Program-made: the position numbers and the translations under genes
The notes under the pieces: model-generated
What the model was told of the DNA's origin: nothing
Databases searched by the model: none
What the model saw: only the letters and a program-made list of their open reading frames with translations
Shown here: positions 25,892 through 34,106 of the stretch, piece by piece
Position numbering within the stretch: position 1 is the stretch's first letter
Layout: the number at the start of each line of letters is the position of its first letter
Source of the DNA: Cellulomonas sp. ES6
GTDB lineage: Bacteria > Actinomycetota > Actinomycetes > Actinomycetales > Cellulomonadaceae
Length of the DNA stretch: 64,000 bases
Reading direction: 5' to 3'
NCBI RefSeq assembly: GCF_030053835.1
Contig: NZ_CP125655.1
Coordinates: forward strand, 2,108,001-2,172,000

Positions 25892-27615
25892 GTGCCCGTC
25901 GCCCGTCGTCGTCGTCCCCTGACCCGCGTGCGTGCCGCGCTCACCGCCGCCCTCGTGCTGGCCGCCGGGCTGCTCACCGCCGGGCCCGCCGCGGCGGTCC
26001 CCTACGCCGTGACCGGCACGCCGACGGTGCCCGGCAGCGCGTGGCTCGGGCAGCCGTTGACCGTGTCGCTCGCGGCCGTGGAGGTCACCCCGACGCCGGT
26101 CACCACGGCGGTCGACTGGTACTGGTCCGACGGCACGCAGCTCACGGACGACCGGGACGACCTGGTGTACGTACCGACGCAGGCCGACCTCGGCAAGTCG
26201 CTGTACGCCGCGGTGTGGTTCGGCGACGGGACCAGCGAGACGTACGTCGTCGGCACGAACATGACCGGAGCGGTCGCGACCCCCGGCTTCGACGCCACGC
26301 CCTCGTACGCCGTCACCGGCACCGGCCTCGTCGGGCAGCCCCTCACGCTCACCCCGACCGGCGCGTGGTCGCCGGCGGCGGAGACGCTGACCTACGTGTG
26401 GCACCGCTACCCCGTCGACGCCGTCGTCGCGTCCGGCAGCGGCAGCACGTTCGCCACGTACACGCCCGACGCCGACGACATCGGCTCCACGCTCTACGTC
26501 GTCGTCACCGCGACGGCGACGGGCCGGGTCACCAACACCCAGACCTCGACGGCGAGCACCACGGTGCACCTCGGGTCGTTCGACGGCGTCGGCCGCCCGA
26601 CCGTCTCCGGCTCCGGGCTCGTCGGGGACCCGTTCACCGCGACCTTCGACACCGCCGGCGTGACCCCGGCGCCGGACTCCGTGGACTACCAGTGGTACCG
26701 CACGGACGGCACGCCCGTGCCTGGCGCGACGTCCGCGACGTTCACCCCTGGCCTCGACCTGCTGGGCCAGCCGCTGTACGTGCAGGCCGTGCTCCACGCC
26801 GCCGGCCACCACGACTACCAGACGCTCGGCTCGGACTACACGCCGACCGTGTCGCTGCGCTCCTTCACGCCCGGCGCCGCGCCCCAGCTCGTCGGCCGGC
26901 ACGTCCTCACCGGCTCGCTGACCGCCACGCTCGACACCGCCGCGTGGTCGCCGCAGCCGGAGTCGCTGACCTACCAGTGGTTCACGGCCGACGGCACGCC
27001 GGTGCCGGGCGCCACCGCGGCGACGCTGCTGCCGACGCGCGACCTCGTCGGGGAGAGTGTGTACGCCGTCGTCACCGCGCACGCGACCGGGTACCAGCCG
27101 TACGAGATCGCGACGCCCCCGTCCGGCCGGATCGCCGCACCCACCATCGCGGCGTCCACGGACAGCGCCGTCGCCGGCGACTCGGTGACCGTGGAGGTGT
27201 GGGGCCTGCTGCCCGACACGGAGTACACGCTCGAGCTGCACTCCACGCCGGTGTTCCTCGCGACCGCGCGCACGTCCGGCGAGGGCGTCCTGCGCGTCAC
27301 CGTCGACCTCCCCGCCGGGACGCCCGCCGGCGACCACCACATCGTGGTGCTGCTGGACGGCGTCGCCGTGACGTCGGTGCCGGTCACGGTCGCCGCCGCG
27401 CCCGCGGACCCGGAGGCCCCGGCCGCCGCGCCCGCTGCCGCCGCGCGCCGACGGCCGCCCGGCCGGCCGCGCTCGCCACGACCGGCGCCGACGACGCGGG
27501 CGGCCTGCTCGCGCTGGCCGTGCTGGCGCTCGTGGCCGGCGCCGCGGCCGTCACGGGCCGCCGGGTCGCGGCACGACGCGCGCCGGTGCCCGCGCGCGTG
27601 ACCCCCCGCCGGTAG
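25892..27615 (+). CDS. Sortase-anchored Ig-like repeat protein, C-terminus frameshifted
   Basis: A secreted repeat protein in which the sorting signal lies in a different frame from the body. The body starts at GTG 25892 (AGGAG at 25881-25885; GTG 25874 is an alternative). It has a signal peptide ending near AGPAAA and four similar 80-95-residue beta modules with the recurring pattern LTYQWFTADGTPVPGATAAT. As written, that frame continues to a stop at 27601 through an unnatural Arg/Pro-rich tail. The next frame instead encodes LATTG (27472-27486), a hydrophobic helix and a basic tail ending at 27615. A one-base loss or gain near 27400-27470 restores a normal anchor. Either a sequencing error in GC repeats or a real inactivation. 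It follows the ECF fusion gene by under 90 bases. Confidence 0.78.
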
Positions 27616-27627
27616 GGCCCGGCCCCG

Positions 27628-28551
27628 TCAGCCCTCCGCGGCCAGCGGCAGCCGGCGCACGCACGCGAACCGGCGCGCCGACCCGTCGACCGGGTCGGTG
27701 AACGCCACCTCCGCGGCGAGCAGCTGGAGCGGCCGGGAGAAGTCGTCGACCGGCACGTCCAGCACCTCGGGGTACAGCGGGTCGCCGACGATCGGGATGC
27801 CGAGCCCCAGCAGGTGCACCCGGAGCTGGTGCGTCCGGCCGGTGCGCGGTGTCAGCCGGTAGACGCCCCGCCCGTCCACCTCGGACTCGAGCTCGACCAG
27901 GGTCTCGGCGTTCGGCGGCGCGCCGGGCACCACCTCCGCCTGCCACCGGCCGCGCTCCTTGCGCAGGTGGTCGCGCACCACGACGGGCAGCGCGAGGTCC
28001 GGCCGCAGGGGCGCCAGGGCGCGGTAGGTCTTGGCGACGGCGCGGTGCTCGAACAGCGTCTGGTAGGCGCCGCGCCACCGCCGCTCGGTGCTGAGCAGCA
28101 GCAGGCCGGACGTCACGCGGTCCAGCCGGTGCAGCGGCGACAGCTCCGGCAGGCCGAGCTCCTCGCGCAGCCGCACCACCACGCTCTCGCGCACGTGCCG
28201 GCCCCGGGGGATCGAGGACAGGAACGGGGGCTTGTCGACCACCACCAGGCGCTCGTCCCGGTGCACGACGTGGACGGCGCCCGGAACCGGCGGCTCGTCG
28301 CGCAGCTCCCGGTGGAACCACACGAACCGGTGCGGCGCGTACGGGTCGTCCGCGCGCACGGGCCGGCCGTCCTCGCCGACGAACGCCCCCGAGGCCAGCA
28401 TCCCGGGCACGTCGACGTGCTCGGGCAGGCGGTCGCGCAGCCAGGCGCCCATCGTCGGCCACGGGTCCACCCGGTCGCGCGCGCGGTCCGGGGTCCGGAC
28501 CCACGCCGCCCCCAGGCCGTGGCGCGGGGGCAGGGGCGAGCGGGGCGGCAC
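27628..28551 (-). CDS. RluA-family pseudouridine synthase
   Basis: A 307-residue RNA-modifying enzyme converting uridine to pseudouridine in rRNA or tRNA. The catalytic motif HRLDRVTSGLLLL (Asp essential) is visible near residue 140, preceded by VVDKPPFLSSIPRG and followed by KTYRAL and the RTGRTHQLRVHL block. It lacks an N-terminal S4 domain and has instead a 90-residue extension containing WPTMGAWLRDRLPEHVDV. That architecture is common in actinobacterial homologues. Target site cannot be told. Converges with the surface-protein gene. Confidence 0.92.
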   Translation of the reverse strand: MPPRSPLPPRHGLGAAWVRTPDRARDRVDPWPTMGAWLRDRLPEHVDVPGMLASGAFVGEDGRPVRADDPYAPHRFVWFHRELRDEPPVPGAVHVVHRDERLVVVDKPPFLSSIPRGRHVRESVVVRLREELGLPELSPLHRLDRVTSGLLLLSTERRWRGAYQTLFEHRAVAKTYRALAPLRPDLALPVVVRDHLRKERGRWQAEVVPGAPPNAETLVELESEVDGRGVYRLTPRTGRTHQLRVHLLGLGIPIVGDPLYPEVLDVPVDDFSRPLQLLAAEVAFTDPVDGSARRFACVRRLPLAAEG

Positions 28552-28588
28552 CCGGTGATGGTACGAGGCCGCCCGCCGCGCCGGACGC

Positions 28589-28870
28589 TCAGAACTCCTG
28601 GAGCTCCAGGAGGTTGTCCGTCCACGCGCCGTCCGCCCACGTCCGCAGGTGCGCGGCCCCGAAGGCCGGGTGCACCGTCGTGACGCGCACCGAGGACGGG
28701 CCCTGCCCGACGTAGGCGTGGCCGCCCTCGGTGTCGATCCACTTCACCACGGCGGCGCGGGGGCTCACGCCGTGGTCGTTGTCCTCCAGGCTGGTCCACT
28801 GCACATCGGTGATGTGCTCGTGGTCCCGGACCCCGTCGGACAGGCGGATGTGGGTGATGCGGATGCTCAT
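28589..28870 (-). CDS. DUF3892-like small protein
   Basis: A 93-residue protein beginning MSIRITHIRLSDGVRDHEHI with WTSLEDNDHGVSPRAAVVKW in the middle, resembling the DUF3892 family of short cytosolic proteins without a known function. ATG 28870 is used rather than an upstream in-frame start, because the conserved family N-terminus begins there. No operon partner is evident. Confidence 0.72.
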   Translation of the reverse strand: MSIRITHIRLSDGVRDHEHITDVQWTSLEDNDHGVSPRAAVVKWIDTEGGHAYVGQGPSSVRVTTVHPAFGAAHLRTWADGAWTDNLLELQEF

Positions 28871-28956
28871 GGCGCGTTCTCCTCGACCACCGGCTGGGGC
28901 GCGACGCTGCGCCCTGGCCCAGCGTCCCGCCGCCCGCACGGCACCCGGAAGGGACT

Positions 28957-29760
28957 TCAGTCCGTGGCCGGGCGCGCGGGCGGTGCCGGCGGCAGCGGGT
29001 ACCGGCGGCGCAGCACGCGGCGCTGGACGTACGTCCACGCGACCGTCACGAGCAGGTACAGGCCGGCCGCGAGCGGCACCACGCACGCGACCACGGCCGT
29101 CGTCAGCGGGAGCATCCCCAGCAGCCGCTGCGTGCCGGGGCCGGCGAGCGGTCCCGCGGGCGTGCCCGCCCCGGTCTCGGGTGCCGGCGGCGCCAGCGGC
29201 CCCCCGGGTCGCGCCGCCCGCCGGCTGAGCTCACCCACCGCCGCGACGGCCGCGACGACGGCGCCGAGGACGAGCAGGGTCGCCGCCGACGCGCCACCAC
29301 CGCCCAGGACGCCCACGAGGCTCGACCCGAGCGGCACGCCGGCCAGCGTCTCGCCCAGCAGGGCGTTCGGGTGCCCGGCGAGCCGCGGGTGGACGAACAC
29401 CGCGTAGATCACGCCGACCACCGGCGCCTGGAGGAGCACCGGCAGGCACCCGGCGAACGGCGTCGTGCCCTCGTCGGCGTAGAGCTGCAGCGTCGCGGCC
29501 TGGAGCTTCTCGGGCTGGTGGCTGTGCCGCCGCCGGAGCTCCGCGAGCCGGGGCGCGAGACGGGCCCGGGTCTGCTCCGCGCGCGCCTGCGAGACGCCGA
29601 CGGGGACGAGCGCGGCGCGCACGAGCAGGGTCACGAGCACGACGGCGGCGGCCGCGGCACCGCTGCCGGCGAGGGGTTCGAGCAGGTGGGTCAGGCCCAT
29701 GAGGGCGCGGTAGGCCGTGTCGAGCACGGCGGCGACGGGGGGCAGGGAGAGCAGGTCCAT
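28957..29760 (-). CDS. YidC/Oxa1-type membrane protein insertase
   Basis: A 267-residue membrane protein with about five hydrophobic segments. The Oxa1 core is recognisable: a first helix, then a charged hairpin (RLAPRLAELRRRHSHQPEKL), the conserved LPVLLQAPVVGVIYAVF segment and C-terminal helices. It is shorter than housekeeping YidC and far from an rpmH-rnpA locus, so it is probably an accessory paralogue. It is followed in the operon direction by nothing close; upstream is a DUF6412-like gene that commonly accompanies this paralogue type. Confidence 0.85.
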   Translation of the reverse strand: MDLLSLPPVAAVLDTAYRALMGLTHLLEPLAGSGAAAAAVVLVTLLVRAALVPVGVSQARAEQTRARLAPRLAELRRRHSHQPEKLQAATLQLYADEGTTPFAGCLPVLLQAPVVGVIYAVFVHPRLAGHPNALLGETLAGVPLGSSLVGVLGGGGASAATLLVLGAVVAAVAAVGELSRRAARPGGPLAPPAPETGAGTPAGPLAGPGTQRLLGMLPLTTAVVACVVPLAAGLYLLVTVAWTYVQRRVLRRRYPLPPAPPARPATD

Positions 29761-29876
29761 GGTGGGTCCTCGGTCGTGACGGGCGGGTACGCGTCCGCCG
29801 ACCGACCCGTGCGCGCGGGCGACCGGTCACCGCGCGCTGCGCGGTGTCGGGTGGAGAGAGCCTCGGGACGGGTGGG

Positions 29877-30173
29877 TCAGCCGAGGAGCAGGCCGGGTGC
29901 CCGGGGACGGGGCCGCCCCGGGGCGTCGGGGTCGCTCTGCGCCGTCGAGGGCCCGGCGTCGGCCGTCGCGCGGACGTGCCCGGCGGGGACCGCGGCGACG
30001 TCGAGCACGAGGCCGCGCAGCCCGCGGGCCAGCAGCGCCGTCGCGACCGCGACCGCGAGGGTGGTGGCACCGGCGAGCACCAACGTGCTCGTCAGCGTGC
30101 CCGCCCCGAGGAGGAGCGCCAGCGACACCACGGCGTCGCGCAGCAGCTCGACGACGGGCAGGGCGTCTCCCAC
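29877..30173 (-). CDS. DUF6412-like small membrane protein
   Basis: A 98-residue protein with two hydrophobic segments (about 8-30 and 32-58) and a Pro/Arg-rich C-terminal tail. It resembles DUF6412 proteins found beside YidC-like genes in Micrococcales. GTG 30173 is preceded by GAGAGGAA. It is upstream of the YidC-like gene on the same strand with a 116-base gap. Function unknown; possibly a partner or substrate of the insertase. Confidence 0.65.
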   Translation of the reverse strand: MGDALPVVELLRDAVVSLALLLGAGTLTSTLVLAGATTLAVAVATALLARGLRGLVLDVAAVPAGHVRATADAGPSTAQSDPDAPGRPRPRAPGLLLG

Positions 30174-30226
30174 CGGGGTTCCTCTCGTCCGGAGGTGCTG
30201 GTGCGACCAGGGTAGCCGGTCGCCCG

Positions 30227-30242
30227 ATCAGATAATCAGATA
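30227..30242. promoter_or_regulatory. Tandem 8-base repeat in the toxin-antitoxin promoter
   Basis: ATCAGATA occurs twice head to tail (30227-30234, 30235-30242), directly before the antitoxin ATG. The junction contains GATAAT (30231-30236), a good -10 hexamer. This AT-rich island is probably the antitoxin-bound operator/promoter. Confidence 0.6.
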
Positions 30243-30244
30243 GG

Positions 30245-30514
30245 ATGCGAGCCATGCGGACGATGACAGCGACGACGATCTCGCGGGGGTTCGCCGCGGC
30301 GCTCGACGCGGTGGAGCACGGCGACGTCATCACGATCACGCGCGGCGGCCACCCCGTGGCCGAGCTGCGTCCCGTCACGACGGCGACGGGACGATCGCTC
30401 GCGCGCGCGCTCGACGCGGCCGACGCCGCCCTCGACGAGGCGTTCGAGTCCGACGTGCACGCGGCGACGGACCTGCTCACCCCCGACGAGGGCGACCCGT
30501 GGCGCGACGCCTGA
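30245..30514 (+). CDS. Phd/YefM-type antitoxin
   Basis: An 89-residue antitoxin. The N-terminal DNA-binding part reads MTATTISRGFAAALDAVEHG with the hallmark DVITITRGGHPVAELRPV strand of Phd/YefM proteins; the C-terminal helix would wrap the toxin. Three in-frame ATGs (30245, 30254, 30262) are possible starts; 30245 is nearest to the -10 element. It overlaps the PIN-domain toxin gene by 16 bases and probably autoregulates through the tandem repeat in its promoter. Confidence 0.85.
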   Translation: MRAMRTMTATTISRGFAAALDAVEHGDVITITRGGHPVAELRPVTTATGRSLARALDAADAALDEAFESDVHAATDLLTPDEGDPWRDA

Positions 30515-30915
30515 TCCTCGACACGGGCGCCCTGATCGCGTTCGAGCGCGGCACGCTCGACCGGGCGGCCCTCGCCGACGACGACCTGGCCGTCGCCGCC
30601 GTCACGATCGCCGAGTTCCGCACGGGCGTCGAGCTCGCCGACTCCCCCGCGCGCGCGGCCTCCCGGCGCGCGGTCCTGGACGCGGTCACCGCGACGATCC
30701 CGGTGCTCGACTACACCGAGGCCACCGCGGCCCTGCACGGCCGCCTGCTCGCGCACACGCGCCGGACCGGCCGGCGCCGCAGGGCGCACGACCTGATCAT
30801 CGCGGCCACCGCCGTCGAGCACGACCGCACCGTGCTCTCGACGGACGCCCGCGCCCGGTTCGGGGAGCTGCCGGCCGTCCGCTACCTCGCCGCGGCGGAC
30901 GCAGCCGCCCGCTGA
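30499..30915 (+). CDS. vapC: PIN-domain ribonuclease toxin (VapC type)
   Basis: A 138-residue PIN nuclease. Acidic metal-binding residues are in the expected places: ILDTGALIAFERG (first Asp, residue 8), AEFRTGVELAD (Glu), HDLIIAATAV (Asp) and LSTDARARF (last Asp). VapC toxins cleave specific tRNA or rRNA sites. The GTG start lies within the antitoxin gene, so the pair is translationally coupled. It is paired with a Phd-type rather than a VapB-type antitoxin, a common mix. Confidence 0.88.
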   Translation: MARRLILDTGALIAFERGTLDRAALADDDLAVAAVTIAEFRTGVELADSPARAASRRAVLDAVTATIPVLDYTEATAALHGRLLAHTRRTGRRRRAHDLIIAATAVEHDRTVLSTDARARFGELPAVRYLAAADAAAR

Positions 30916-30949
30916 CCCGCCGCGCGCTGACCCGCCGCCCGCCGACCTG

Positions 30950-30973
30950 CCCCGGGCACACGCGTGCCCGGGG
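30950..30973. terminator. Terminator hairpin between vapC and GH172
   Basis: CCCCGGGCAC (30950-30959) and GTGCCCGGGG (30964-30973) form a perfect 10-base stem with loop ACGC between convergent genes. Confidence 0.65.
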
Positions 30974-31038
30974 CCCGTCACGGGGGACCCCGGGCACGCG
31001 CCGCGCCGCGTCCGGCGCGGGTCGGTGACCGCCGGGCC

Positions 31039-32136
31039 TCAGCGCGGCTCGCGCAGCGGGGCGGGCGGCAGCGGCTCGCGGGCGCCGCCCGGCGTGTCCT
31101 GGTACCAGTACGCCGTCGTGCAGACGTCGTCCGCCCGCTCGAACAGGCGTCCGCCGCGGTCGCCGATCTGCTGGAGCGTGACGCGCAGCCCGGTGGCGAA
31201 CCGGATCGGGTCGGGCAGGTGCCAGCGGTACATGCCGTGGCTCGGCGGCATCGTCGTGTCGTACGGCGAGTGCGCGGTGCCGTCCTCGACGATCCGCTGG
31301 TGGTAGCCGAGGTACGCCGAGCTGAAGGTCTGCGCGCGGGGCACGGGGACCGCGCCGAGGTGGTCCTGGAACGCCCACGCGCCGCCGACGTAGTCCTCCA
31401 CGCCGGTGCCGCAGATGGTCGGCAGGTCGGTGTCGTCGTCGACGAAGAACTTCATCTCGCCCTCGCCCCACCAGAACCGCTCGAGGGCGGTGACGCCGAT
31501 GTAGGTGCCGACGTACGCCCCGCGGCCGGTCACCCCGTCGAGCACGACGTGGTCGGTGCCCCGCGGCGCGGCGGGGTCGGAGCGGCGCCACGCGGCGTGC
31601 AGGTAGCCGACGTCGTCGCCCAGGTCGTCGTCCAGCGAGTACGACACCTCGTAGAACACGTAGGGGATGTCCCCGGCGTGCTGGTTGACGAGCTCGATGC
31701 GCGCCCGCCGCCGGAACGGCATCGGCAGGTAGCAGTTGAACCCGCCGTTCGGTGCGACGACCACGGCCTCGGACGTCATGACGGACGCGGTGGCGAACCC
31801 GCTGCAGAAGAAGTCCCCGAACGGCACCTCGACGGCCGGCTCGTCCGCGTCGTCCCACGTCATGCGGAGCACGAGGTCCCGCAGCACGTACGGCCCGGCC
31901 TCCGTGTCGCGCGGCAGCGTGAACCACAGGTGCCGGATGACGCCGGGGCCCTCGATGTCCGCGATGGTCAGCGCCTCACCGGCCGGCACGGGCACGCACG
32001 GCCGGCCCTTGCGACCGGGCCCGAGCGCGGACGCGGCCGAGCCCCCGGCGCCCGGGGCACCGGTGGGGTTCTCGGCGCTCAGCGACCGGGTGCGGGTCCC
32101 GTCGAGGACGGCGTAGGCGGGCGTGGCGAGGGGCAC
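31039..32136 (-). CDS. Family 172 glycoside hydrolase (DUF2961)
   Basis: A 365-residue GH172 enzyme, a jelly-roll family that includes alpha-D-fructofuranosidases acting on difructose dianhydride I and alpha-D-arabinofuranosidases. Family motifs: LWFTLPRD, VPFGDFFCSGF, NGGFNCYLPMPF, and the catalytic pair in WWGEGEMKFFVD (E225/E227) and GTGVEDYVGGAW (E247). GTG 32136 is chosen since AGGAG lies seven bases upstream; GTG 32178 overlapping the permease stop is an alternative. No signal peptide. It is last in sugar cassette 2, so the imported substrate is probably a fructo- or arabino-furanoside. Confidence 0.85.
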   Translation of the reverse strand: MPLATPAYAVLDGTRTRSLSAENPTGAPGAGGSAASALGPGRKGRPCVPVPAGEALTIADIEGPGVIRHLWFTLPRDTEAGPYVLRDLVLRMTWDDADEPAVEVPFGDFFCSGFATASVMTSEAVVVAPNGGFNCYLPMPFRRRARIELVNQHAGDIPYVFYEVSYSLDDDLGDDVGYLHAAWRRSDPAAPRGTDHVVLDGVTGRGAYVGTYIGVTALERFWWGEGEMKFFVDDDTDLPTICGTGVEDYVGGAWAFQDHLGAVPVPRAQTFSSAYLGYHQRIVEDGTAHSPYDTTMPPSHGMYRWHLPDPIRFATGLRVTLQQIGDRGGRLFERADDVCTTAYWYQDTPGGAREPLPPAPLREPR

Positions 32137-32174
32137 GGCGGAGCTCCTGGGGGTCGGGGACGGGACGGGCGCGG

Positions 32175-33095
32175 TCACTTCACGGCCCCGGCGGTGACGC
32201 CGCGCGTGAGGGTCCGCTGGAACAGGACGAAGAAGACGAGCGTCGGCAGCAGCGACAGCAGGGACGCCGCCGCGAGCTGGGTGACGTCGAGGGTGTTCTG
32301 GCCCTTGAGGGCCGCCAGCGCGATCGGGATGGTCTGCGCCTTCGGCGTGATGAGCATGATCATCGGGATGAAGAACTCGTTCCACGTCCAGACGAAGAAG
32401 AACACCAGCAGCACCGACATGGTCGGGCGCATGATCGGGGTGACGATGCGGGTCAGCAGCACCCAGCGGTTGGCGCCGTCGACGCGGGCGGCCTCGAGCA
32501 TCTCGTGCGGGAACGTCCCGAGCACCGAGCTCAGCAGGTAGGTGCCGAAGGCCGCCTGCAGCACCACGAAGATGATGACGACCGACCAGACCGAGTTCTG
32601 CAGCCCGACCGCCTGCGCGCCGGAGAAGAGCGGGTAGATCAGGGCCTCCTGCGGCAGGATCGTCGCGAGCAGCAGCACGAACACCACCCACGTGCGGCCG
32701 CGCACCCTCCCGATGCCGAGGGCGTACGCGCTGAGCATCGCCAGCACCACCCCGCCGACCGCGACGACGCCCGCGATGAGCACGGAGTTCGCGAGCAGCT
32801 GCGGGTAGTCGACGCTCGACAGGTAGCGCTCGAACGCCGACAGGGTCCACTCCTGCGGCAGCGCGAGCGGGCCGCGGCGCGAGTAGTCCGCGCCGGTCTT
32901 GAACGCGTTCGTGACCAGCAGGTAGAACGGCAGCAGCATCCCCACGCCGACGACCACGGCGAGCAGCAGCACCAGCCAGCGCTGCCCGAGCAGGGCGACG
33001 GACAGGCGGCGGTCGCGGGACCGGCGGCGGCGCCCGTCCCGGCGCCGGGCGGGGTCGGGCCGGCGCACCGGGGCGGCGGCGGTGGTCGTCGTCAT
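32175..33095 (-). CDS. Sugar ABC transporter permease, MalG type
   Basis: A 306-residue CUT1 permease with a basic 40-residue N-terminus and six helices. The EAA loop is LEAARVDGANRWVLLTRIV. The C-terminus LTRGVTAGAVK is typical. Its ATG start overlaps the MalF-type stop (ATGA). Confidence 0.92.
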   Translation of the reverse strand: MTTTTAAAPVRRPDPARRRDGRRRRSRDRRLSVALLGQRWLVLLLAVVVGVGMLLPFYLLVTNAFKTGADYSRRGPLALPQEWTLSAFERYLSSVDYPQLLANSVLIAGVVAVGGVVLAMLSAYALGIGRVRGRTWVVFVLLLATILPQEALIYPLFSGAQAVGLQNSVWSVVIIFVVLQAAFGTYLLSSVLGTFPHEMLEAARVDGANRWVLLTRIVTPIMRPTMSVLLVFFFVWTWNEFFIPMIMLITPKAQTIPIALAALKGQNTLDVTQLAAASLLSLLPTLVFFVLFQRTLTRGVTAGAVK

Positions 33096-34036
33096 CGGTC
33101 GGCCTCCACGGATCGCGCCTGCCAGAAGATGAGGCCCCCGGCGACGAGGCCGATCACCACGGCGAGCACCGTGGCGGACGCGGCGCCGTAGCCGACGCGG
33201 GACAGCTCGAAGAAGTTCCGGTAGGAGAAGAACGACGGCACGTAGGTCGAGCTCTCCGGGCCGCCCCTGGTGAGGATGAGCACGGGGGCGAACAGCTTCA
33301 TCGCGCCGATCGTGGCGGTGAGCACCACCACGTAGATGTCGGTGCGGATGTGCGGCACGGTGATCGCGCGGAACCGGCGCCACCAGCCGGCGCCGTCGAG
33401 CTCCGCCGCCTCATAAAGCTCCGGGTCGACCCGCTGGAGCGCCGACATGAGCACCACGACCGGGTAGCCGATCTGCAGCCAGACCAGCATGAGCATGATC
33501 GACCAGAGCGCGATGCCGGGGTCGCCGAGCCAGTCGGGGAGCGTCGTGACGCCGAGCGAGCGCAGCACCGAGTTGAGCGCGCCGTCGCGGGTCTCGAGGA
33601 TCCAGCTCCAGAGCACGCCGGCCACGGCGATGGGCAGGATCTGCGGCAGGTAGTACGCCGCCCGCAGCACCGACGCCGCCCGGGCCCCGAAGCTGCGCCC
33701 GATGTGGTCGAACAGCAGCGCCGCGAGCACGAGGCCGATCACGGTGGGCACCACGGCGACAGCGCCGATGAGGTAGAGCGTGTTGCCGAACGAGCGCCAG
33801 AACACGTCGTCCTGCATGAGCTCGCGGTAGTTCTCGAGCCCGACCCAGGTGCGCGGGGCGGCGCCGCCCTTCCAGCTGAAGAGGCTGTACCAGACGTTCA
33901 CGGCGAACGGGACGAGGACGACCAGGCCGAACCCGACGCCCATCGGCAGCAGGTAGGCCCAGTAGCTGACGGGTCGCCGCGGCCGGGGCGCCGGTGCGGG
34001 GCGGGGCCGCGCGCGCGGCGGGGTGGTGGCTGTCAT
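33092..34036 (-). CDS. Sugar ABC transporter permease, MalF type
   Basis: A 314-residue CUT1 permease with six helices. The EAA loop reads YEAAELDGAGWWRRFRAITV, and TRGGPESSTYVPSFFSYRNFF is the MalF-like periplasmic turn near the C-terminus. It pairs with the overlapping MalG-type gene. It is separated from the binding-protein gene by 70 bases containing a strong hairpin. Confidence 0.92.
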   Translation of the reverse strand: MTATTPPRARPRPAPAPRPRRPVSYWAYLLPMGVGFGLVVLVPFAVNVWYSLFSWKGGAAPRTWVGLENYRELMQDDVFWRSFGNTLYLIGAVAVVPTVIGLVLAALLFDHIGRSFGARAASVLRAAYYLPQILPIAVAGVLWSWILETRDGALNSVLRSLGVTTLPDWLGDPGIALWSIMLMLVWLQIGYPVVVLMSALQRVDPELYEAAELDGAGWWRRFRAITVPHIRTDIYVVVLTATIGAMKLFAPVLILTRGGPESSTYVPSFFSYRNFFELSRVGYGAASATVLAVVIGLVAGGLIFWQARSVEADR

Positions 34037-34056
34037 GCGTGTCTCCCGGAGTGGGG

Positions 34057-34085
34057 GCCCGGGCCGGCGTCGTGCCGGCCCGGGC
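34057..34085 (-). other. Hairpin between binding-protein and permease genes (cassette 2)
   Basis: GCCCGGGCCGGC (34057-34068) and GCCGGCCCGGGC (34074-34085) form a perfect 12-base stem with loop GTCGT, in the same place as hairpins in cassettes 1 and 3. Confidence 0.55.
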
Positions 34086-34106
34086 CGTGCGCGTGGCGCG
34101 GGCGGG

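Noticed and set aside
24800..27340. Minus-strand open frame of 846 codons over the ECF fusion and repeat protein genes
   Set aside because: Low-complexity translation, no ribosome site, and antisense to well supported genes.
28871..29086. N-terminal extension of the DUF3892-like gene to 29086
   Set aside because: The added residues are Arg/Ala/Pro low complexity and the known family start MSIRITHI is at 28870.
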